Assembly: GCA_008973525.1 (NCBI GenBank)
Contig: WACJ01000366.1
Location: 124,001 to 188,000, forward strand
Origin: Stenopsyche tienmushanensis
Lineage: Eukaryota > Arthropoda > Insecta > Trichoptera > Stenopsychidae
Direction: 5' to 3'
Length of the DNA stretch: 64,000 nt
Position 1 is the stretch's first letter. Each line of letters begins with the position of its first letter. Under the pieces are notes generated by a model. That model made no database searches. It saw nothing but the letters and a program-made list of their open reading frames with translations, and was not told the origin of the DNA. Shown here piece by piece: positions 31,661 through 44,411 of the stretch. The position numbers were made by a program, and so were the translations under genes.

Positions 31661-33664
31661 CATCTGATCGATTAATTCCAAATTACTATTCGCTATTCAG
31701 TCAAATATAGTTAATTTATTTGTTGATCAATTACTGGAATGTTTCCTTTAGCAGTATATAATGTTAGTAATATACTAATACATGATCTGGAAGATCTTGT
31801 GTATAAATATGACATAATAAAACATTTAACATATTTTTTCGTGGATCATAATGAAATCCCCTGATGTTTTATTTAGTTCAAATGGATTATACGGGAGTAT
31901 TTTGTTATTTAGATTTGATGAATGAGAAGTTGGCATTCATTCATTATCAATTTGTGTACAATACGGAACCATGGGAGTGTTTCCATTAGTGGTCTATTTT
32001 ATTGAGCGAGCTGCATCTGCGTGAGAGTACATAGATAAGTATCGTTGCCTGATGGCCAAGAAGAAGACCTTTGACGTCGTCTACATTGTACGCTCGACGA
32101 ACTTTGGTATATACATGCGGGGAAGACGAATTACAAAACCGTCGTCTTGTTTCCAGTTCAGACAATCTGCAAACCGGATAATCCACTCTCGTCCTTTAGT
32201 ACGGGGACCGGCGGTGGAACAGCCATGTCCTAATGTACGAAGAGTGCTTCACAATGTACACAATGAGGGAATGTACACGGAATTACAGTGGAACACTTGG
32301 ACAATAGGACCGCCAGCATTGTGCAGTTAAAACCAGAAAGTTTCACTCAATAAACTTCGTAGCGGGACATCGTCAGGCATTTTATTGTTCGCGACAATCG
32401 TCACGGACGTACCATAGCTCTCCCTATGTGTGCTTCATTGTGGAGCGATAAAATCCCGAAAAAATATCTGGGAACCCGAGATAAGGGCATTGATAGAGGA
32501 TCCTTCGGAACGGACGAGCCTTCTTCGAGGACCCTTTGCAGACGTTCGATTGGCAATTAATGAAATCCGCTAGGCTGCATTACGAGCCGATATAATTCCA
32601 AGGAAAACGAAAGTACTGCGTTAGATCAATAAGCTTATAATAGTGCTGACTTGCAAAAGAGACTGACTGCCCGTAACAATGATACAAAAATAAATGCTCA
32701 CAATTAAGATTGATTGCGGCTATAAACGCGAAAACATAAAAAAATATACTGCCTATCCATCAAATAAATTATATGGCTCGAGAGACCCGAGGCTGCTTGT
32801 GGGCTTTAAAAATTTCCATCGGAATGTACCCGTAGGTGAAATTTAACATTCGCACTCTGCAAATTGGTTTCAATTCAACTTTTTTTTGACAACTGCACGT
32901 TAATTACGCCAGATCGCTAATTAAGTAATAAAGTTCACATGCAATAAAAATCGATTCGAAGGAACCGTGAGATTACCGCTCATAGTGTGAAATTTTGACG
33001 CTTCGAAGGCAATTAAAACGCGATTTTACATTTGACAGTAAATCGTGAAGCTATGTCACGCAAAGTAGATTTAATTGACATGTCTCTAAAATATGTAAAT
33101 GCTTACACGTCGGACAAGTTTGGCTTCTCCGGAATAGCATTTCAAAATTGGAACATCCAGAATACTACGACCTACAACGGAATAATGCTAATATCCGCAG
33201 ATTGGATGAGAGATTTTAATTTTGTTATATCTCATTACATTCCATTGGAAATTTGGTAATCTGATAAAACTAAAGCTTCATCAATAAGGCAGAAGTCGCA
33301 TTAATATGTTCTTCATCAAATATTTAATCACAATGTTTCGTCTGGCGAATCAAAGGGCGCTTTTATGCCATCTCGATATGGAATACGGCTGTCTTTTTAA
33401 GACTGAGCAGCTTTCTTTGGAAAGTAATAAAGAGTTATTTGAACGATCCATGATGATTTTAAAGGATTTCCTGACTGGTTACATGACATCCTGTCAATAT
33501 CATTCCTACACTTGCAATGGCATGTATTTAATATCATATAATCGCTGCGTAGTCCTTCGGCTACCATCTTTTACATCTACCAGTTCTGATATCACATATT
33601 TATCGCCTTCATCATATATTCACCTCCTTATGCACTCGATATTGAAGGAAATTGAATTTTTGAT
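31661..33664. other. Intergenic sequence, less AT-rich block at about 32000-33040
   Basis: No gene recognised. Frames of 92 codons (32052-32330), 75 codons (33032-33259) and 122 codons (33306-33674) on the plus strand show no family motif; the last overlaps the pogo-like end at 33669. Within 32000-33040, homeodomain-type TAATTA words occur at 32901 and 32918. No transposon signature is visible here. Confidence 0.4.
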
Positions 33665-33668
33665 ACTA

Positions 33669-33810
33669 CAGTAGAATCTCGAATATCCCGGGGTGGACAA
33701 ACATGGATAACTGGAAAACACGGATAATGCAAATCATCAAATTTCTACTTGGTTTCGATTATAATATCATATTTACAACACATTTTTTTATTTAATAATA
33801 CTCGAGCTCA
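33669..33810 (+). repeat. Pogo/Tigger-like terminal fragment
   Basis: TA followed by CAGTAGAATCTCGAATATCC at 33669, then GGATAACTGG and CGGATAATGC. The CAGTAGA.TCTCGA(T/A)TATCC pattern is the typical terminus of pogo/Tigger elements. It is truncated on the right, where it meets a TTAA-type MITE end. Confidence 0.7.
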
Positions 33811-33883
33811 ACGTACAAGAGTGCTCTTTCTGAATCATTAGAATTCGCTCGCAAATACGCGATCATCCTACCATACAGGTTAG
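33811..33883 (-). repeat. Terminal fragment of the TTAA-type MITE (end B')
   Basis: Reads inward from 33883: CTAACCTGTATGGTAGGATG, GATCGCGTATTTGCGAGCG, then GATTCAGAAAGAGCACTC. It matches 3763-3840. Only the terminal ~70 bp are present. Confidence 0.7.
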
Positions 33884-34694
33884 TTTTCGTAATCAAGCTA
33901 TTATCACCCAAGGTCTATTTTTACAATCTTACTCTCGTTATTATTTTTGTCTCATATAACAAGATTTTTTAAACTCTAGCTCGGTTGTTTTGAAAACCAA
34001 GGTAGTTAAAACATGAGAACAGGCGTTTGTTTTGGTAGATAAGATACAAGCATCACCTTATAACTTTGTATATAACGCCTCAGTACTATTTGGGAATTGC
34101 CTTTTTATCCAAATTCATAGAAGCAATCTAGATTTAAATCCGAATCTTTATGAATTCCAGAAAAAGTTTCTCTTATAAACATCTTAAATGGGAATAAAAA
34201 TTCAAAAGAATATTGTTAATTTTCTTATACATATTTAGTTGAAAATAAATATAACTTATCTCCAAAATGAAATGTATTTAGAAGATAGTCGCTTGTATTT
34301 ATTTAGTCGACCCTCACGTCAACAAATTTGATTTAATGTGTGTAAAATTAACGACAGGATGTTTCCGGCTATCACAAAAGAGATTATGTATTTTTATTAT
34401 TTATTTAGGGTGAGGCGATAATTTTCCTGTATTTTTTTTTAGTTGCTGTCCTAAATATGGTGGATTGCGAGTCACAGATCACATATTGGAGATTGCTATT
34501 ACGTTTTTATAAAATACGTTTCAATTTTATCACTATAATAACCAGTGATGGAATATGTGCATCATGCCAACTGTTAATAGCCGATGATACCCCATGTGAA
34601 TCATATATCTGCCAACATATAGCCCCTTTATTGTATTGTAAGCAACTCATTGAGATTTTTAATTGAATTTTGTGGGTCTTCCGATTTTAGTATA

Positions 34695-35512
34695 TTAGGT
34701 TGTCCCATAAGTTTTTTTCGCAAATGAACACAGATCTAATCATAGCCATGGTTGAAGAAAACCCGCGATATACTGTTCGGGAAATAGCAAACAAGTTAGA
34801 AATTCCACGAACATCCGTCCATAATCATCTGACAAAATTGGGCTACATCAATCGTTCAGATGTGTGGTTTCCTCATGAACTGACTGACTCAAATAAACTT
34901 CAGTATATTTCAACTTGCGATCTTCTTCTCCAATGACATAATAGCCAACCTTTTTTGAAGAGACTTGTCACTGGAGATGAAAGTTGGATACTCTATAAGA
35001 ATATCCAACGTAAACGGTCTTGGACCAAGGATACAGAAGCTTTAACTGTAGCTAAACCTGGCCTACATCAAAAAAAAGTTTTGCTATGCATTTGGTGGGA
35101 CTGGAAGGAGGTAGTTTATTATGAACTGCTTCAGCAAGGTGAAACGATCAATTCAACAAAATATTGTTTCCAACTAGACAATCTAAAAGATGCAATTGCC
35201 AGAATTAGCAAACAGACGAGGCGTTGTTTTTCATCACGATAACGCCATGTGTCTTTGCTCGTCAGAAATAAATTATTATCATTTGACTAGGATGTTTTAC
35301 CTCTGTTTTACCTTAAAAATGTACCTTGATTAATATTTTGCCAACAAACCTGGGAAATTTTGGCAAGAAGGCACTATGAGGCTTCCGGAGAGATGGAGAA
35401 AGGTAATAGAACAGAATGGATCATATATTATTCAATAAATTTTGATGTAATACAAATCATTGTTTATTTTTTTCTTAATATGAAAACGAAAGAAACTTAT
35501 GGGACAGCCTAA
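34695..35512 (+). mobile_element. Mariner element, both ends present, internally deleted
   Basis: Ends TTAGGTTGTCCCATAAGTTT at 34695 and, inverted, TTAGGCTGTCCCATAAGTTT at 35512, each flanked by TA. At 818 bp it lacks about 450 bp of a full mariner: the first helix-turn-helix is missing directly after the left repeat, and the third-Asp region is missing near the right one. Confidence 0.93.
34724..35420 (+). pseudogene. Mariner transposase, deleted and frameshifted
   Basis: Frame 34724-34936 gives NTDLIIAMVEENPRYTVREI, ANKLEIPRTSVHNHLTKLGY and VWFPHELTDSNK (second helix-turn-helix and WVPHEL linker). Frame 34955-35242 gives RLVTGDESWILYKNIQRKRS (first catalytic Asp in TGDESW), TVAKPGLHQKKVLLCIWWDW, KEVVYYELLQQGETINSTKY and QLDNLKDAIARIS. 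A deletion then shifts the frame so that the HHDNA block is read as RCFSSR; compare the in-frame version at 31140-31660. The remaining tail, near 35341-35430, encodes the FANKP(G/E)KFWQEG end. Not functional. Confidence 0.9.
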
Positions 35513-35794
35513 TATATTTCAATGTGTAATTCAAAATCAAAGTGATTGTCTAAAGAATATATAATCGCACGGTAAAAACCCTTTAAAATGTACATTTAAG
35601 ATGTGTATATATTAATAAATAATATTAATAATTGATTCAGTTAGTATCAAAGTACATTTGGAGTTCATCAATCTAAGATTTCCCAAGGTGACCAAACGAC
35701 CGTGTGATCAATCAACTTGAATTTATTTTGCTCATTAAAATTACAATTTCTTGTTAAATATTTTTATTTTATAGAAAAGCAATTATACAGAATA

Positions 35795-36060
35795 TTTTGC
35801 ACATCAGAAATTTTTTTGGGGTTTAGGGGGACTTTTGCTACGTTTCACATATAGGCCCTTTGTCTTAAATGTCAGGGTTATTGAATGTGGCCAATTTGAA
35901 CCAAATTTTGTAAATAAATTTAATAAAAACATCTTAAGTTCATCAAAATCAAAAATACATTGTAAAATATTTTTAAAAAATCGTGCAATTACGACCGCAG
36001 ATGAAAAAGTTATAACGATTTAAGGGTGAAATTTTGGGTCTTAAATGATATTACAATTAT
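35795..36060. repeat. Unclassified repeat family U, copy 2
   Basis: Shares CACATATAGGCCCTTTGTCT, GAACCAAATTTTGTAAATAA, ATTTAATAAAAACATCTTAA and GTTATAACGATTTAAGGGTG with the copies at 30640 and 43465. Confidence 0.6.
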
Positions 36061-37872
36061 TTTCAATTGTGATATGCTCATATACTATGAACATTCATGC
36101 TAAAATGAAACTCTGACAGCCAAACTAATTAATTTAATTGTTATCAAAACATTTTTAGAATGTATAAATAAGGAAAACGCTTTTCCTTTACTTTAATAAC
36201 ACTGCGATTCTTGTGTTCTATCAGTGTAAAAGTGGCCTAATCAAAATTATTTTTGGGTTGTTATGGTTCGTAAATTAATAATTATATAGGTGTACTATTT
36301 AATTACAAATTAGGTATTAAAATAATCCACGTGCCTTGTACTTGGTATGATTCAAAATTCATACCAAGGCCTTATATTAAGCGCTCGTGTAAAATTATTT
36401 AATTGCCCAACGTTTAGAGAAATTTCGATACAAATTAGGAAACGTTTCGTTCATTTTGATTATTTATAGCTGTGTAAATGTCAAATTGAGCGATAAGCGC
36501 CCAAAAAATATCACAAAGACATTTGGAAACGGATGGATGTGTTTTCATTGTGTTTTCAGGTCAGCAATGCGATTCCTAGTCGCAAAAAAGCCACAATAAT
36601 GGATTTCGTAATCGATTTTAGGGATTACAGAGTTTTTTCCATGAATCCGCAAAACAATTGTTATCTGTTATATATAACGTGGTACATTGTCGGATGCCGA
36701 GGAATACATTCACGCCAGTGGGCACTTTATCTATTGTCCGGATGCTTTTTGTTGCAACCGCATTTTGTGCATTGTGTGCACAGTTATTTCGCACATTATT
36801 TTTCCCAGAAGAGGCAAACAGATATTTTTTTTAACAGAAGCATGCTAAATCGTTGTACGTTTGTAAGATGTGAGCGTGTGGAATGTGTTTGTGTTGGGCG
36901 GCCCAGTTTTTTGGATGGCTCCAATTAGAGTCGCATTTTCCTGTTGAATCCACTCCCCGGTATCTAATTTAGAGGCCACTTAATGCAGCAACTACTCCTA
37001 AATATATGGTAAACACATTTGGCCTCTCTCATTTGTACATTCGAAAATTGGCCTAATCACGTGAAATTCTATTTTCGGGGGAGACGATGTAAAAAGCGTA
37101 TTTTTCCCCCCCAAACGAACATAGTTGTGGAGATAATTGTGCGTAATGGCGTACTAATTAGGCCTTATTATATTTTTGTACACTCATATGATCCTCTTAA
37201 GATCCATGCACCATATTTCCGTCTTAATTGAACTCAACAATAATTAAAAGTGTTCGTTGAGTGTAATCTTGCGCGATATGATGGATTACGATTCGCTCTC
37301 GACGATACGACACAAGGGATTATTTTCAGTACGATGCTGACACAATTTTAATTACGATCGAAAAAATTCGACCGTGAATTTCATAATAACACAATTAAAA
37401 ATAAAATAAAACGCGTCTTTCGGTACCGCCAAGCATTGCGGTATTGTTTCAGTTTATGTATATACCAGGATGTTGATTCAATATTAGCATATTATTACAC
37501 GGGTCGTGTTATGAAGCTACTCATCTCGGAAACTGATTGCAATAACAGACCATAACATGGTTGGATGATATAGCGATGTAAATAATATAATAATCAATAT
37601 TTTGCGTTGCAAATTTAAAACTTTAAACCCGAGATTCTATGAATCTGAGCATATTGTCTGATATTATCATCTTTGACTTGGACGAGGGCGTTGGGACTAT
37701 TCATGTACGTATTGCATGCTTCAAGTTGTTCACGTTTAATATATTTAACTAGAAATTATGACTTATCGATGTATCTACTTGTCGAATTTAGTAGCACTTG
37801 GTCTGTATGATTCACACTAATTAGCTCAGATAAAATGTCACCATTATGAATTTTCCATATGGAATGAACGCT
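36061..37872. other. Intergenic sequence with a less AT-rich, motif-rich block (36400-37440)
   Basis: No gene recognised; a 131-codon plus-strand frame at 36533-36928 is unassigned. K50-homeodomain-type words (TAATC/GGATTA) occur at 36609 (TAATCGATT), 36621 (GGGATTA), 37264 (TAATC), 37283 (GGATTA) and 37317 (GGATTA). No transposon signature is seen. Function is inferred only. Confidence 0.4.
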
Positions 37873-38729
37873 ATAAAATTAAATCTTTTTTTGTGCGGTG
37901 TATACGTTCCGCAGATGATCGCACAAAAAAAAGCTATGACTTATATAGAAAAAGTGAAGATGCGTTTCATGGATTTTATAAACCGCATAACATTGAAACA
38001 GCTGTATAAAATATATCCAAAATCGCAAAAAACAATAAGGCAATAAATAATAGCATTTTAAGGATGTCTGACATCTGGCATCTTTATTACCAGACATCCA
38101 CTAGAGAGATAATAATTATTTTAACACATTATATGCGGTTCCGGTTTGATGAGTGATAACAGCGCGGGGGATACCGCATCATATATGTAAAAAAAAAAAC
38201 AAGATTATTAAAAAATAATATCATATGTAGATGGATCGGTCGTTTTTTTTAGTTTTAATTTTTTTTAAAATAGTTAAAAATTAAATTTTAGCATAAATCT
38301 GGTAGAAACAATAAAGAGATATATAAAAAAGGTTTGTACTGGCTTAGTTTTCCCATCACTAAAATAGCTATAACTCAGTAGGTAATTAGAATTTTGTAAA
38401 TTTCTTTGAAGGGTGTATTTTGAAAAGTTAAAACATTGAAAAAATGCAAAAAAAAAAACAAAATCGGTTTTATCAAAATTTTAGACTAGAATACCTAATT
38501 ATAGAATATCTAATAATAGAATACCCTTTAGTCGTAATTTAGCGATAACAGATGTAACATGATTTAAAAATTCCAAAATTGTATTTTTTTCCAAATTTCA
38601 GTTAGTGTTGATGATATATTTTCTATTTTATCCAAACGTATCTGCAAACGTACTCTTTGTGAACTAAAAATAAACCGCATAACTTCGAAATCGCACAAAA
38701 AAAGTCGCACAAAAAAAAGTTTGAGTGTA
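37873..38729 (+). mobile_element. GTGCGG long-TIR element, copy 1 (Tc1/pogo-like, non-autonomous)
   Basis: Left arm TCTTTTTTTGTGCGGTGTAT...GATCGCACAAAAAAAAGC and TATGACTTATATAGAAAAAG; right arm, inverted, ACTCAAACTTTTTTTTGTGC with TA flank at 38729. An internal hairpin GGATGTCTG...CAGACATCC lies at 38062-38099. The same arrangement recurs at 44412-45104 and 47651-48570. The TA flank and CACTCAAAC(C/T) start suggest a pogo/Tigger-type Tc1/mariner element; no DDE domain is visible. The left terminus is degenerate. Confidence 0.68.
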
Positions 38730-41068
38730 TTTAATTTAGAATAAATTTTCACACTTATCTTCACGTTTTTGAAATTCAATATCTCCCATACATTCATAAT
38801 ATATATTTACATACGAAAATTGCTTCATATTTATGATAAATTCGATATTATAATTATTCTATGACAATTGAAAGATTTGTCGAAATATATATTAAATCCC
38901 CTTTTTAATTATTTCTCATTATTTGTCTTATAAGGATTTGTTTAAACTATTTTTTTTTAAATTGAGCACATATCTTATATTATCATATAAAGTGACTCAA
39001 AATATTGTTATGGGCAAATGCACACGAAGTTTCCCCGTATGTAATGTGTTAAGAGCACAATGAGCGAGTGACAAAAAGTCACCCTAGCATTTATTAAAAA
39101 TATTGTAAAGATATCCAGCATTTAAAAATTCACACAAGTGACCCGCTGAGTGAGTGTTTATTAATAAAATTTGGAGGTCACTTCATTCAATATCAAGCGC
39201 ATGAAGAGGTGAACGATTGATTGACTTGCATGTAAAATATTTAATCACTATTTTTAAGAATACCATATATGTTATAATAATATAAATGTAAAACTCAATA
39301 TATGTATCCGCCTTGAATCGAGGAATTTCTCAATTAACGTGTAATTACATGTTTATTCAGAACCTATTACGATCCTCTATGATCTACCAAATGTTATTAT
39401 TTGACATCAAAATTACTATGAAATACACTGCTAACGTTAATTTCTAATATTAGCAAAAATTATTTTGCTCTTGGTTTTGCTAATAGTAAACAGATTATCA
39501 AAGGGGGAAAACCTCTTCCTTATTATTTCAACTTATATTTGAATTTTAATGAGGCTCATTAATATGTTATGCTTCGTGTAAATCATTCATCCATTACATT
39601 TACAACCCATTCCCATGGTTTATAATCAACTTTGTTCGATATGGAAATAAATTGTTTCTGAAGGCTGAAATTAAAAATAAGTCCGTGAAGATATATCCAG
39701 ACATAAGTAAGCAAAATTAAATGAGTTGCATACTAAGCCGGAGACCTTTACTTCGCGACAATGAGAATCCCCCGGGACTTACTCGACGAATGGTTGATAA
39801 ATACCCCGAACAAGGAGAAGATTAAAGAAAACGTACAAGAGTCGCATTAATTTAGATTAAGAGCATTCATGATGGTCCCATGGTTGCCGAAAACTCTCAA
39901 ATAAAGCAAGAGACCCTCGTCTCTATTTGTGTCGCATGAATTGTAATTTTGTGATACACAAACGTTCACACGGAACCTCGTTTTAGTTCTTACGGGAGAA
40001 ATGTGATATTTTGTTAATAAACCTGATAAAGCTCGCGATTATTAGTTCAAGTCTTTAGGTGCTCTTAAAATTCATAACAAATCATTTCAATACGTGCCGC
40101 ACAAACATCCTTCAAGATTAATATAAGGTATAATATTTCTTGCCGAGAAATCGGATCATTTCTCATCGTGAAGAGAAATTACTATAATTAATTTTTCGTG
40201 AGAATCTCGGGAGGTATCATTTGTATGTATTCTTGAGAGAGCCGCCGAAACTTTTTCACCCCCTAATAAAATATGGGCGCGCGCATCGAGCACTGTCGAC
40301 TTTTGGAATTTAATTATTACGAAAATAGGAGCCTCATAGAGAGGCCTCCCTAAAAAGATTTTAAGAAATCAAATACGATATAAAGCTTTTACTTTGGAAA
40401 TCAGTTTGATTTACCGTCGCCTCTCCATCCAATTCCCTCGGGCTGCTTCAATGGCTGGAGCGAGTGGATCCTTCGCCCCTCTAATTATATCCTGCGTGTC
40501 TTTTACTTGTCTCGTTTTACCCCTATCCCATCAATTTATACACGGCATGAAATATATTTCGATCTTTCAGGCATGTCTATTTTTATTATCTCGCTGACAA
40601 AAGATAACGACGATGAAGCAATAAAGGGATGCTGCGAAATCATATTGGACATGTTGTGCCGTAAAATATAATACAACGTAGTCGAATATGATATTATAGG
40701 ATTAACCCAAGCTATATAGAGATATTAATATATTTGGAATTTTTGAAAACGAGTCATGGCTATTTGTTGATTAAGAGATAAATAAAATATATTTTTTCGA
40801 TATTTAGAGCATGAAAACACCGTCAATGTTTTTAGTTTCGAAGCTAAGATCTTTCTTTGTGGATAATAAAGGTCTTAGTTAAGGCGAGCGACTCTTTATC
40901 ACTGTCTGATCATTTTTTTCCCATTATTTTTGGACCTTCTACGATCCGATATCGAATGAACCCACGTGTGGCCATTTATCTTGAAGTGCGCTTAGCTCGA
41001 GGACTCCATGGTCTGAGAGTTCTCACCTCTTACGTTACAATATTTAGATATTTTTAGTACCCACAAGT
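38730..41068. other. Intergenic sequence, less AT-rich block at about 39720-40620
   Basis: 38730-39700 is AT-rich without a recognised feature. 39720-40620 is less AT-rich, includes GGGCGCGCGCATCGAGCAC near 40275, and has only short frames (67 codons at 40394-40597) without a motif. No repeat signature. Confidence 0.4.
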
Positions 41069-41690
41069 AGAGAATCCAATCCCGGGATCCTGGACAATTT
41101 TAGATGCTCATGAATCCCGAAATTAGTAAATGTAATTCCGAAAAATTTGGGATGGAAATTTATAACCAACTGAAAACGTACAACTCAACGAGATATTCCC
41201 GCCGGAATCTGGACGCTTGGAAACAGTGGCGTAATTACTAATTGGCGAGCTTAGGCGACGCCTAGCGGCAGTAACTGTCTAATCTATGTATACCTATAAA
41301 TAATACATATATGTTTTTAAAATTGTTATATTAATCTTTCCCTACCGGTGATGTATTTACTACACATCGACTCTAATAATGGGAATATCGATATGAAATA
41401 TAATAGATACGGGGTTCATAATTTTTGTATTCTTCCCTAATATAATTACGAATCAAATCGAAGTATTATAGTATATAAGTATTCATCTGCAGCGACGGAA
41501 ATAAATAATTTGTCGGGAAATCGGGAATTTTGCGAATTTTTCATTACACATTTCAGCAGCCAATTGCCTGGCTTCCAAAATCAGATCCAGACTAAATGAC
41601 GAAACACTCGATGCTTTTAATGTTACTTCGGACATATTTTCAAAATAATATTTGAATTTTTTAAAAACTAAATTTGATTGATACAATTTT
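41069..41690 (+). mobile_element. CCCGGG-rich hAT family copy with transposase C-terminus
   Basis: Starts TAGAGAATCCAATCCCGGGA at 41069. It shares the non-coding landmarks of the 50241-51003 copy in reverse order (CCGGTGATGTATTTACTACA, AATGGGAATATCGATATGAA, TCTGCAGCGACGGAAATAAA). Near 41560-41670 the plus strand encodes SAANCLASKIRSRLNDETLD, then with one extra T removed from the reading ALMLLRTYFQNNI, the hAT dimerisation C-terminus. No second end was found. Most of the transposase is deleted. Confidence 0.82.
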
Positions 41691-43464
41691 TTAATATAAA
41701 AATTATGTTGATCATCTAGTTTCTACGTTTGATATAAAGACAATTAAAAATCATACAATTACCACCTTTCAAAGTCATTCTAGTTGTTTTTATTAATATT
41801 TAATATGCAAAGCTTATATTGTCACTTCACCAATAAATTAATTCAGCAAATGTCTATATGTATTTTGATATGAATTTATTCATCGAGTCAAACCAGTACT
41901 ATAAAGGATACATGTATAATAATTACCATCATAAACCTGTTTTTATATTGATATTACGATTTACGACTGCAAAATTATCTTTGTAACCTTTTCGGGAAAG
42001 CCTTTATTTGGGCAGCACATAATCACCGATATCAATTTGGGCGTTTTTAATGCGCTCATTGTGATTGGGTGCAATTTCTGCATAAAGCCATAAATTTAAT
42101 TAAAACGAATTGCTTATCCGTAGAAGGGTTAAAGCGTTTGTCTCGTTTAATCCTTGATCTGGATTCCATGACCGAATCAAGAATCGCAAGTTTTAGCGAA
42201 TCCAAATGACGCCGAAAGATTAGCATAAACACTCCGGTCCAAGAAGGAAAGCGGCGTGTTAAAAAAACTCTGCATCCTGCTGATTTATTCATCATCCATG
42301 TCCACGGAAATGGCAAATGACGGGAAGAGGTTGTCGTAAACCTTTTTTTTATTATAAATCTGGTTTTACTAGGCGGTGTAAATTCCTACACGCTATCAGC
42401 GGCGAGAAAAAAGACGAAATTGGATCCGAGCATAATAAAAGAAGAAGTATGGCGTAATTTATTTTCGTTAAAGGATTTGCAGGTTATACGGTTATCAAGT
42501 TTGGGAATCGTCTTTGCCAATTTAAACTTGCGAAAGGAGTTCCGGCGAACAATTCTTAAGCGGTCTCCATTTTCACGTTTTGATATTCTTCTTGGCTATT
42601 AAGATAAGAATTGGACCAGGTACTGGAGCTGCGATTAATGACTAATTGTTAAGGATGGAAAAGTTTATTGGGCGTTCACGCTTTTGTTAACATTGTGATA
42701 ATACAATAATGGAAGTTGTTTGTTTGCGGTGCTGCGAGAAGAGCTGTAATCCTCGGGAGTTTTAGCACCGCTTTTCAGCCCAAATCCTTCATATTTAATA
42801 CACATACGATGCCAAAAAGCAATAAAGTTCTGCTGGAATTATCTACAAAATGAACCGTTATAGAAACTTTAATAACGCACGAGTTTAACACCTTATCGAT
42901 GGAGTGTGTAGTATTATAAATGCACATTAATCACAATAAAACTGGAAAACTTAAGGCGAAAATACCCACATGTTTGCACGATTACTTCAAATGAGCAATA
43001 AAACTGTTAACGATAATCTGAGCCAAATGTTGGAGGTTATAAAGCTCGAAAATATACACTGTACTGGCTTAACAATCAACACAAAGATCATCAACGATTT
43101 TTACAACAAAATTATTTAAATTTAGATATTAATGCGCATTAAGAAATTAGTTTTTATTGTCTCACTCACTTTTGGTCTTAGAAGAAAAATTCTGACTAGA
43201 TTTATCTTTAGATAATTTAATTATTCCAAGGAAAACCGTGCATTTGTCCATAAAGTTTTTATAAATAATTTCAATATGTTGTAAGCAAAATAAGAAATAT
43301 TTTTAATATCTGATATGTGTTGCTTTTCCTACTTGTGAGTGTATCTCGGTTATTAGATCTCAGTTACAAATTAAATCATGTTAACACGTATCATGCCGGG
43401 AACATTTTTTATTAAATAAACCACCAGGCCATTATATAAATTTGATTTCTTATTATATATTTAT
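41691..43464. other. Intergenic sequence, less AT-rich block at about 41990-42910
   Basis: No gene recognised; opposed frames (86 codons minus at 42056-42316; 60 codons plus at 42420-42602) have no motif. The block has no transposon signature. Confidence 0.4.
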
Positions 43465-43990
43465 ATACAGGATGTTTTGCATATGGACCGACAATTTTTT
43501 TTTGGGGGGAATAAGGGGGTCTTTTACTACCTTTCACGTATAGGCCTTATAATCTAAGTGTCATGGATATTGAAAGTGGTGAATTTGAACCAAATTTTGT
43601 AAATAAATTTAATAAAAACATCTTAAACAAAAAAGTGTTTTCTTAACTCTAATCATGACAAATTGGAAACTCTTCCTTTTTGAATTTAATAACTTATTGA
43701 ATTATTTGTATAGTATGTAGCATATCGTTAGAAAAGGTATAATCTAGAAAACTTTGTAAAACTAAATTAAGTTAAAAGTATTTGACATTTCTAGTTCGTT
43801 TGCATATTTTATCTGACTTTGGAAGCTCACAACTAATTTTCTGTAAGCCTATTGCATAAAATAATAATTTATTTAGATTAAAAATACATTGCAAAATACA
43901 AAGATAGTTGTTGCGTGCAATTGTGACTACAGATAAAATTGTTATGATGGTTTAAAGGCAAGATTTTGGGTATTTTTTCAAAAATTTTGA
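43465..43990. repeat. Unclassified repeat family U, copy 3
   Basis: Contains TTTTGCATATGGACCGACAA, CTTTTACTACCTTTCACGTA, GAACCAAATTTTGTAAATAA and AATTTAATAAAAACATCTTA, then about 350 bp ending TCTATTTCGACAACCCATTA. The most complete copy by eye; still no coding sequence. Confidence 0.62.
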
Positions 43991-44411
43991 AAAAAAAATC
44001 TATTTCGACAACCCATTATAACACAATAAGAATAAGCACCAATCCATTATAACACAAAAAAGTGTAGTTGATAAATATAATATTAATCTTGTTGTAGTAA
44101 TAATGTTAATTTTTAAAACCAGGCAAAGCAATTGCGACTGATTCTTAGTGTCGCGAATTTGATAACATTGTTTATATAAAAACTGCAAGCCTAGCGAAAT
44201 CTTTTACGCGTTTTATTATTTACATATTCAGATCATTCCTACAAATCACCTATTCATCAGAAATACTCTAAAATTAATAGCCATAATAATCAACTTTTGG
44301 TTCAACAGAAAATTTATACAACGTACATAAGACACCTATTTAGTATTTTAGAAATAACACTGTGTATAGTTTCCATTTAAATTGACTTTATAAAATCAAA
44401 AGCGTATCGTT

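Noticed and set aside
33306..33674. 122-codon plus-strand open frame
   Set aside because: No recognised motif, and its end runs into a pogo-like terminal repeat at 33669; insufficient to call a gene.
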